Below, in pieces: positions 42,873-48,892 of a DNA stretch of 48,892 nucleotides; positions within the stretch are counted from its first letter, which is position 1; every line of letters starts with the position of its first letter. This DNA is from CAZSNT01 sp964607765 (GTDB lineage Bacteria > Verrucomicrobiota > Lentisphaeria > Oligosphaerales > JABHEG01). The position numbers and the translations under genes were made by a program. The stretch covers positions 1 to 48,892 of the forward strand of contig CAZSNT010000063.1 of assembly GCA_964607765.1 (NCBI GenBank), in the 5' to 3' direction. The notes under the pieces were generated by a model that was not told the origin of the DNA, made no database searches, and saw nothing but the letters and a program-made list of their open reading frames with translations.

Positions 42873-43907
42873 ATGTCCACCGTGTCCGTCGTCATGATGA
42901 ACTACAACCACGCCCGATTCCTGCCGGCCGCGATCGAATCGGTCGTGGCCCAGGATCGCTTGCCGGATGAGTTCATCATCCTCGACGACTGTTCCACGGA
43001 CAACAGTCAGGCAGTGATTGCCGACTACGCAGCCCGGCACCCCTTCATCCGTTCGCTGGCGAACCCGAGCAACCAAGGCGTCCTGGCCAACGTGGCGCGT
43101 CTACTTGAGGAGGCGCAGGGCGACTTCTTCTTCTCCCTCGCCGCGGACGACTTTGTTCAGCCCGGCTTCCTGGCTGAAGCGATGCGTCTCCTTGAAGCGC
43201 ACCCGGAGGCGGCCTTCTGCACGTCTCTGTCTCTGATGGTTGACGAGGAGGGCCGTGATCTCGGCTTGACACCCGTGCCCATTCCCGCGTCCGAGGCGTG
43301 TTTCCTCCCCCCCGAAGAGGTACGTGTTGCGCTGTTGCGCTACGGGGCCTGGTTCATGGGTAATACGGCCGTCTACCGATGCTCCGCTTTGCTTGCGGCC
43401 GGTGGCTTCCGCCCGGAGTTGCGCTCATACAGCGACGCTTTGGTCTGCCACGTGTTGGCGCTGAAACACGGGTGCTGTTTCATCCCGGAGCCCTTCGGGG
43501 CCTGGCGCAAGATGGCGAGCGGCTACGCGGTGTCGACCAACCGCGATGTGCAGAGCGCCCAAGAAGCCGTCGACCTGACCGCCGGACTCATGGCAGGCGA
43601 GTATGCCGATCTGTTCCCGCCCCGGTACGTTCGACAGTGGCGTCGCAGGCAGGGCTACTGGATCGGCGAGGCCCGGTTGCTGAAGCCGCTGGAAGTCCAG
43701 CAGGAGGGCTTGCGGGATGTGCGGCGTGGGGTGAAGCACGGATGCGTGGGTGCTCTTGCCTATCTTGTGGCGGCCGTCGGGTGCGCAGCCCTCAGGCTCT
43801 GTACGAAACTGTACCTTCTGTTGCTGAGTTTCGCTTGGCCGGCCACGCCGCTCATGCTCAAGTGGTGGTGGCGCAATCTGCGGCACACACGCGGCGGCCG
43901 CACCTGA
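42873..43907 (+). CDS. GT2-family glycosyltransferase
   Basis: The protein has 344 residues. The GT-A motifs are VSVVMMNYNHARFL, ILDDCSTDNSQ and SLAADDFVQPG, the last with the metal-binding Asp pair. The C-terminal 50 residues include a hydrophobic segment (KLYLLLLSFAWPATPLML) that may hold it on the membrane. It adds one sugar of the repeat unit on the cytoplasmic side. Confidence 0.92.
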   Translation: MSTVSVVMMNYNHARFLPAAIESVVAQDRLPDEFIILDDCSTDNSQAVIADYAARHPFIRSLANPSNQGVLANVARLLEEAQGDFFFSLAADDFVQPGFLAEAMRLLEAHPEAAFCTSLSLMVDEEGRDLGLTPVPIPASEACFLPPEEVRVALLRYGAWFMGNTAVYRCSALLAAGGFRPELRSYSDALVCHVLALKHGCCFIPEPFGAWRKMASGYAVSTNRDVQSAQEAVDLTAGLMAGEYADLFPPRYVRQWRRRQGYWIGEARLLKPLEVQQEGLRDVRRGVKHGCVGALAYLVAAVGCAALRLCTKLYLLLLSFAWPATPLMLKWWWRNLRHTRGGRT

Positions 43908-43929
43908 ACGTGTCCCACGGAAGCTGGAA

Positions 43930-45255
43930 ATGTTCGAGCAGTATCCCGCAGAACCCAGGCAGTTTGTTCGCCGCCTCTTGGCGGCCGAACATCGCGACGC
44001 GGTGCTCGTGAAACCGCCGCTCACGGCGACCAGTGATCTGGATGTCTGCGCGTCTGACTCCGGGATGACGCGACTGCGCAACGCCCTGGCCGCACTCGGG
44101 CAGGACGATGGCTGCTATCCTGTCCGCTGTTCACTCAAGGCCGTCAGTCTGCAGGCTGAGATCGTGTTTGTCGGCGCAGGTGCTTCCCCCCCGTTCCGCC
44201 TGGTCCTGGACGTCCGCCGCTACGTGGGTGACTGGCCGCACAAAGTGCTGTTTGACGCTGACACGGCACTGCGTTGGGCCGAATCGAGGGATGGTGTTCT
44301 GGCGTTGCGCGATGCGCCGCGGTTGCTCTATTTTTTCCAACACATCGTCCTGACCTGCCCCGGACGGTTGTCACGGTACGGGTCTGCCGTCGCGGAACTG
44401 GTGGTCTCGACCGAGGATCTTGATGCCTGCCTGGCTGATGCCGGCCCGCACTTCGCCCGGTCATTCCGGCAGCGCCTTCTCCAGCGCAATTTCGGGCCGC
44501 TGACGGCCGGGGAACGGGTCGGAGTGTGTGGCGCTGCCGTGCGCGCACTTCCGCGAACGCTGAAGCAGCTGCTCCGGTACACCCGCGCCCGCAGCCTGGT
44601 GTCTCCGGACTTGGTCGTGCTCTGCGGCTGCGACGGGGCGGGCAAGAGCACGCTCGTGGAGAAGGCGGCCGAGGAGCTCCAACGCTGCGGCATGGATCAG
44701 CGCACGTTCCACTTCAATCGCGATCTGGGTGTGATCAACGTCGGCACATCCGTGCAGAAACGGGACAAGCAGACCATCGGAGCCGCCGGCGAGGATCCTC
44801 ATGAACGCCGCGCGACCGCGCTCGAGAACGTCTGCCGGCTTCTCAGTGCCGTCGACCGTTGGCTGGGGTTGACGCTGCGGCGCCTACTGGCTGGCGGGAA
44901 CACGACTTTCCTGCTTGACCGCTACTTCATCGACTACTTCCTCCGTGATCGCATTGTCAAGGTCGCCTACTCCCGCGTACTTCGGTTGTTGATGTTCAGA
45001 GCGTTCCCCAAGCCGGACTCCATGGTCTATGTCTACGCTTCGCCCGAACGCATTGCGGAACGCAAAATGGAGTATGGGAGCACCGACCAGATCCGGCGGG
45101 AGATTGGTCTCTATCGCAGGTACTTGCGACGTGTGTATGCGCCCGTCTGTCTGCTTCGCAACGACGACCTCGACGCTGCCGTGTCAGCGCTTGTGCGTCA
45201 GGTGCTCGAGGCCCGGGCCGGTCGCTGCCGAACCATCCTGAGGCGGGAGAGCTGA
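43930..45255 (+). CDS. P-loop (thymidylate kinase-like) protein with N-terminal nucleotidyltransferase-like domain
   Basis: The protein has 441 residues. The C-terminal half from about 230 holds a kinase fold: Walker A GCDGAGKSTLVEKA, the DR motif FLLDRYFIDYF and a basic lid IAERKMEYGS. The N-terminal 200 residues include VKPPLTATSDLDVCA, reminiscent of the D-x-D of minimal nucleotidyltransferases. Such two-domain proteins with unknown substrates occur in polysaccharide clusters. The next gene encodes a phosphotransferase-fold protein with a start four bases after this stop; the pair may act together. Confidence 0.78.
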   Translation: MFEQYPAEPRQFVRRLLAAEHRDAVLVKPPLTATSDLDVCASDSGMTRLRNALAALGQDDGCYPVRCSLKAVSLQAEIVFVGAGASPPFRLVLDVRRYVGDWPHKVLFDADTALRWAESRDGVLALRDAPRLLYFFQHIVLTCPGRLSRYGSAVAELVVSTEDLDACLADAGPHFARSFRQRLLQRNFGPLTAGERVGVCGAAVRALPRTLKQLLRYTRARSLVSPDLVVLCGCDGAGKSTLVEKAAEELQRCGMDQRTFHFNRDLGVINVGTSVQKRDKQTIGAAGEDPHERRATALENVCRLLSAVDRWLGLTLRRLLAGGNTTFLLDRYFIDYFLRDRIVKVAYSRVLRLLMFRAFPKPDSMVYVYASPERIAERKMEYGSTDQIRREIGLYRRYLRRVYAPVCLLRNDDLDAAVSALVRQVLEARAGRCRTILRRES

Positions 45256-45258
45256 CGG

Positions 45259-46476
45259 ATGGGAGTACGGAACATAGTGCGGGGTGTGAACGGGCTGGCG
45301 CGTTCCGTCATATTCCCTGTCCACCGCAAAATCCGCACGCATGCGACGAGCGGCGCGTTGCGGCGTCTGGCCGCGGAAGCCGGGGACGCCGGCCAACTCT
45401 ACGCTGCATTGCCGCGGCTCCCCGTGTTGGTGCCGGTCGGCGGCGACGTGCCGCGGACGCTGCTGGAGATGATGTGCTACCAGCTTCCGGAGGCCGTGCC
45501 GCTCAGACGGTGCCTCGGCGATGGCGCGTTACGTGCCTACTTCGCCGTTCTGCGTCACACGGCGTACACCCGGGCAGGTCGCGGTCTGTTTCGCCGGGTT
45601 GCCTCCAGCAGCTGGCTCCTGCCCCCATTGGGCGAGTTCATTGTCGCGAGCCAGGGGCGGCTGATCGGTTTCTCGCTTGCCGACCGGATTGTGCGGCATC
45701 GCTTTCTGGTGGCTGCGGAAGCATTCCAGAAGCAGGAGTTGGCTGTCCGCGAGAAGCTCGGCGAGTGTGCGCCGCGATTCCTCGGGCGTCGGCCCGGTGG
45801 GTACGACGAAGAATTCGCGATGCCGGATGAGTCGCTTGCCGAGACGATTTCACGGCTGGGACAGGACGGGTTTGTGGAGCAGGCGGTGACAACCTGCCTT
45901 GGCGCATACCAGGCGCTGCCGATACGGGACGTGTCGGTAGCCGAGTGGGTGGAGAAACTCGCCGGAGACATCGCTGATAGCCCCCAGGACTTGCCGTTGA
46001 GCGGAGCCTGCAGAGACGCGTTGCCCGGGCTGTGTCGACGTCTCGCCACCAATGAGACGTACCGGCTCTGCACGATTCACGGCGACCTGAAGCTGGACCA
46101 GTTCCTCGTCAGCAACGGCCGACTGCTGGTCATAGACTGGGAACTTGCTCGTCCCGGCTTCGTGGAACACGACTGGGTGCAGCTTCTCTCGGGGTTGGAT
46201 GATCTGGCGAACATGCTTCGCTCGCCAGAGCGTTACGATGCCACGTACCGAGTTCACTACGATCGGCTCAAGGCCGGACTGGGGTGTCACGTGCGATTGC
46301 CGCTTCCCACGCAGGTGGCGCTGTTCCTGCTGGAACAGGTGGCGCTGACGTCGCGGATGGCGGAGACGTTCTCCTGCGATCCGGCCGACGTCGAGTTCTA
46401 CACCAATCGACGAGTCGAGAACCTGCTCCCCCTCCTCGAGGAGGCATCGGCATCGGGTGGGGGGCAGCGCCGATGA
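45259..46476 (+). CDS. APH/choline-kinase-fold protein
   Basis: The protein has 405 residues. The catalytic loop is IHGDLKLDQFL and the metal-binding segment LLVIDWELARPG, the Brenner pattern of the kinase-like phosphotransferase fold, with Gln where the loop Asn is usual. The N-terminal part shows GRLIGFSLADRI and a helical lobe. It would phosphorylate a small molecule such as a sugar or lipid head group; activity is uncertain because of the Asn change. Its stop overlaps the flippase start as ATGA. Confidence 0.82.
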   Translation: MGVRNIVRGVNGLARSVIFPVHRKIRTHATSGALRRLAAEAGDAGQLYAALPRLPVLVPVGGDVPRTLLEMMCYQLPEAVPLRRCLGDGALRAYFAVLRHTAYTRAGRGLFRRVASSSWLLPPLGEFIVASQGRLIGFSLADRIVRHRFLVAAEAFQKQELAVREKLGECAPRFLGRRPGGYDEEFAMPDESLAETISRLGQDGFVEQAVTTCLGAYQALPIRDVSVAEWVEKLAGDIADSPQDLPLSGACRDALPGLCRRLATNETYRLCTIHGDLKLDQFLVSNGRLLVIDWELARPGFVEHDWVQLLSGLDDLANMLRSPERYDATYRVHYDRLKAGLGCHVRLPLPTQVALFLLEQVALTSRMAETFSCDPADVEFYTNRRVENLLPLLEEASASGGGQRR

Positions 46477-47942
46477 ACCTGCGACAGATGCTGAAGAACG
46501 CGGGGTATTCGGTGGTTGGCAACTTGCTGAGCATTCCCATACAGATGCTGACCTACGTGCTTATTGCGCGTAGCTTGGGCGTGGCACGATTCGGCATCTA
46601 CGGGTTCGCCATGGCATTCACGTTCGTGTTCTCGCGCATCGCGCAGGCCGGTCTGAATGTCCTCGCAACACGTGAGTTGGCGCGCCAGGAGGATCCAGGA
46701 CAGGTTCTGACCAACATCTACTGCTTGGGCGCCGTGATGTCTGGCGCAGCGGTTGTGCTGCTGATCGGTGTTGGGAGCGTCTGGCGTTTCGACGCCGAGA
46801 CGTGGGGAACGGTGGCCTTGCTTGGCGCGGCGAACCTGCTCTACGTGTGGTCTACTTTCCTCAATGCTGTGTTCCGCGCTGAAGGGCAGATGAAGTACGA
46901 GGGGGCTCTGGCGTTCGCGCGCAGTGTGGTGTTCCTGGGGGCACTGGCACTGGTGATTCACGTGTTCGGTGCCGAGGGGCGACTGCTGTGGATTGCCGGC
47001 TCGCTCCTGGTCACGAATGCTGTGCTCCTGCTGGTCGGCATGCGTATCGCACACGGCCGGTTGGTCAGGCCCACCGGCCGTCCGGACGGCCAGATGATTG
47101 CATACTTGGCTCGAGAGGCGTGGCCGATGGCTGTGGCTGTGCTGCTTGGGGTGCTGTACGCACGCTTGAACATCATGCTGCTGAAATCGCACTGCCCGGC
47201 GAAAGAAGTCGGGCAGTTCAGCGCTGCCGTCCGGCTGAGTCTCAATCTGGGGGTTATTCCTATGGCCATCGCCGGTGCGTGGCTGCCCGCCCTGTCCCGT
47301 CATCGGAACGATGACCTGCTGTTTGCATCATACAGTGACGGCATGCTTCGCGTACTGGCGATCGTCGGCTTGCCCATCGGCATCGGCGTTACACTGATGG
47401 CCCATCCAGTCATCCGGCTTCTCTATGGCGCCGCCTACCAGCCGTCTGCCGATGTTCTTCAGGTCGCGATCTGGTCATCCGTCCTGCTCTTCTTCAGCAT
47501 CGGAATGAAGACGATGCTGGAGGCAACACACCGCCAGCTGCGTTGGACGTTTGCCCTTGCCGCGGGGGCGCTTGCCAGTGTTGCGCTGAATCTCCTGCTC
47601 ATCCCCCGCTACGGGGCTCTGGGTGCTGCCTGGGCCACGGTTGGCGCAGACGTTGTGATCCTCTCCCTGACCGGTGGGTTCATCGTTCGCTCTTGCCGGA
47701 ACATGCAGAACCTGCTCTTTGCTGCACGCCTCGCCTTGGCTCTGCTCGCCATGGCTGCCGTTGCCTGGCTCCTGCTGCAGGTGGTGTGGTGGTGGGTCGC
47801 CTCGATCGCAGGCGCTGTGGCCTATGCGGCCTGCATCGTTGCGTTCCGAGTGGTGAGCAGGGAGGAGATCCAGACAGTACCTTCGCGCTCCGCACCCCCC
47901 TCGGCGCACCCGCCGCGCGGCGTTAGAATGAAACAGCCCTGA
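46473..47942 (+). CDS. Wzx-like oligosaccharide flippase
   Basis: The protein has 489 residues from the ATG at 46473, overlapping the previous stop. It has about 12 to 14 membrane helices (for example SVVGNLLSIPIQMLTYVLIA, FTFVFSRIAQAGLNV, GAVMSGAAVVLLIGVG and a MATE-like second half from about 210). The MVF/PST exporter fold is evident from LGVARFGIYGFAMAF and the GALGAAWATV segment. It would flip lipid-linked oligosaccharide to the outer face of the inner membrane. It ends the gene run. Confidence 0.93.
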   Translation: MNLRQMLKNAGYSVVGNLLSIPIQMLTYVLIARSLGVARFGIYGFAMAFTFVFSRIAQAGLNVLATRELARQEDPGQVLTNIYCLGAVMSGAAVVLLIGVGSVWRFDAETWGTVALLGAANLLYVWSTFLNAVFRAEGQMKYEGALAFARSVVFLGALALVIHVFGAEGRLLWIAGSLLVTNAVLLLVGMRIAHGRLVRPTGRPDGQMIAYLAREAWPMAVAVLLGVLYARLNIMLLKSHCPAKEVGQFSAAVRLSLNLGVIPMAIAGAWLPALSRHRNDDLLFASYSDGMLRVLAIVGLPIGIGVTLMAHPVIRLLYGAAYQPSADVLQVAIWSSVLLFFSIGMKTMLEATHRQLRWTFALAAGALASVALNLLLIPRYGALGAAWATVGADVVILSLTGGFIVRSCRNMQNLLFAARLALALLAMAAVAWLLLQVVWWWVASIAGAVAYAACIVAFRVVSREEIQTVPSRSAPPSAHPPRGVRMKQP

Positions 47943-47986
47943 CTACCGAAGCATGACCGCGATTCCGGCCACCGTTGCCCCGCTGC

Positions 47987-48688
47987 CTACTCCTCCAACG
48001 GGTCCACGTAGACCTTTGGGGGGTTCTCGGGATTGATGTAGGAGCCAGTGTTCCTGTCGAAATCCAGTGTGGCCCCCTTCTCTTCCCACCAGTCAATCCA
48101 CTTGCGGTAGTCGCTTCCGAAATTCTCACCCGTCACGTTGCTGGCCTGAGTAAGGAACCGGTCTTGCACAACGTATTCTCTGCGCTCGCCCGACGCGGGA
48201 TCCGGGAAAGAGGCCCTCATCCTCGGCTTCTTGAGGACCTCGAGTGACTCGGCGAAATACTGCGGACTACAGGAGAGAGCTAGAGCGTAGAAATCTGCGT
48301 GCCTCTGACCTTTCCTCATCAGTTTCAGAATCTGTTCTGCCTCCTCTGCCTTCCCGTCCTTCTGCAGGATCAGGACTAGCATGCCCATCCTCACTTGGTC
48401 CTCATGCCCGATGTCCGTGAACTCAACGCACCGACTCAACTCGGCCATGACCTCGGATCTCAGAGCAGCATCCTCTCGCAGTGTTCTGGCCACGTCCTCT
48501 TGAGTAACCGTCTTATCCAGGGCATAGGGTGGAATCCTGTTCCACAGTTCTAGCGGAAAAGAGGCGACTTCCCCGGGACTGGCTTGAGTTGGCGGCTGGT
48601 TGTTGCTGCAAGACGACGCGGCAGCAAGCGTAGCAGCAGCGAACAGACACATGCAGTGACCACGAATTGCCATCCCGGATTCCATCAT
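47987..48688 (-). CDS. predicted lipoprotein of unknown function
   Basis: The protein has 233 residues and converges on the flippase gene across 44 bases. The N-terminal 27 residues are a signal peptide with lipobox AASSC; the start is either the ATG at 48688 or the ATG at 48673, five codons later. After a Pro-rich linker, helical segments (VARTLREDAALRSEVMAEL, then GKAEEAEQILKLM) suggest repeats of a TPR-like kind, followed by a Trp-rich WIDWWEEKG. It is probably anchored to a membrane and unrelated to the polysaccharide genes. Confidence 0.7.
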   Translation of the reverse strand: MMESGMAIRGHCMCLFAAATLAAASSCSNNQPPTQASPGEVASFPLELWNRIPPYALDKTVTQEDVARTLREDAALRSEVMAELSRCVEFTDIGHEDQVRMGMLVLILQKDGKAEEAEQILKLMRKGQRHADFYALALSCSPQYFAESLEVLKKPRMRASFPDPASGERREYVVQDRFLTQASNVTGENFGSDYRKWIDWWEEKGATLDFDRNTGSYINPENPPKVYVDPLEE

Positions 48689-48892
48689 GGTTCCATCATC
48701 TCACGAACCACGTCGAGCAAGTTCGGTCCTTGTCTTCCGCAAGACCCTCCAACATCCCCATGGCGCGGGAAACGGTGTCACCAGCTCCAACATGATGTGC
48801 GAATCTGTCGAAACGATAGCGCGTCTCTATTACATGAAACGAGCGGGGTCAGATACTGTCCAAATGGTATGTTCGAACCGAAGCTTGAGTGA
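48689..48892. other. non-coding end of window
   Basis: About 200 bases. I see no supported gene, repeat or promoter here. The upstream region of the lipoprotein gene lies in it. Confidence 0.4.

Overview
The window joins two unlike regions. Bases 1 to about 24,740 carry accessory DNA of a probable integrated mobile element. Bases about 24,840 to 47,942 carry a dense, co-directional surface-polysaccharide locus. Coding is standard bacterial, and by eye the right part is somewhat richer in G+C. Intergenic heptamer, octamer and 12-mer tandem repeats sit in the right part. My guess is a bacterium of the Planctomycetes/Lentisphaerae/Kiritimatiellae type, but this rests on repeat style and gene style only and is weak.

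Left region. It holds a winged-helix-like protein (minus), a RadC/JAB protein, a serine recombinase, several unrecognised proteins and an orphan sigma-like factor (minus). Two ParB-domain DNA methyltransferases follow (minus); the larger carries two complete methyltransferase domains. Next come an excisionase-like HTH protein and an overlapping tyrosine integrase. The rest (13.4 to 24.1 kb) is cargo: a caspase-fold lipoprotein, a truncated nucleotidyltransferase remnant, a lipoprotein whose ribosome binding site lies in a long hairpin, a PD-(D/E)XK-like protein, a stand-alone M41-like metalloprotease, and a PocR-GAF-GAF histidine kinase with a receiver protein. A tRNA-Leu(CAA) gene lies on the minus strand at 24,744-24,832. 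Its 3' end faces the left region, the geometry expected if the element integrated into the tRNA 3' end. The far end of the element would lie outside the window.

Right region. A glycosyltransferase with C-terminal membrane helices and an AsnB-type amidotransferase come first, then a small toxin-like/DUF2283 pair whose first gene has an in-frame TGA. From 29.1 kb to 47.9 kb about 18 genes run in one direction, many with ATGA or TGATG overlaps. They encode a GT4 glycosyltransferase, a fused nucleotidyltransferase-PfkB kinase, two nucleotide-sugar epimerase/dehydratases, a split transketolase, a zinc dehydrogenase, an HAD phosphatase-like protein, two phosphotransferase-fold proteins, three methyltransferases (two of the sugar C-methyltransferase family), a WbuC-like cupin, an SDR, a GT2, a P-loop kinase with an extra N-terminal domain, and a Wzx-like flippase. 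Together these could build an unusual, possibly higher-carbon, C-methylated and amidated sugar, assemble a lipid-linked glycan and flip it across the membrane. No polymerase or export gene is seen in the window.

The points most worth checking are the ParB double methyltransferase beside its single-domain paralogue, the caspase lipoprotein, the nuclease-like/protease/PocR-kinase cassette with its duplicated 110-base leader, the hairpin over the lipoprotein start, the nonsense codon in the toxin-like gene, and the predicted leaderless start of the kinase-nucleotidyltransferase gene.
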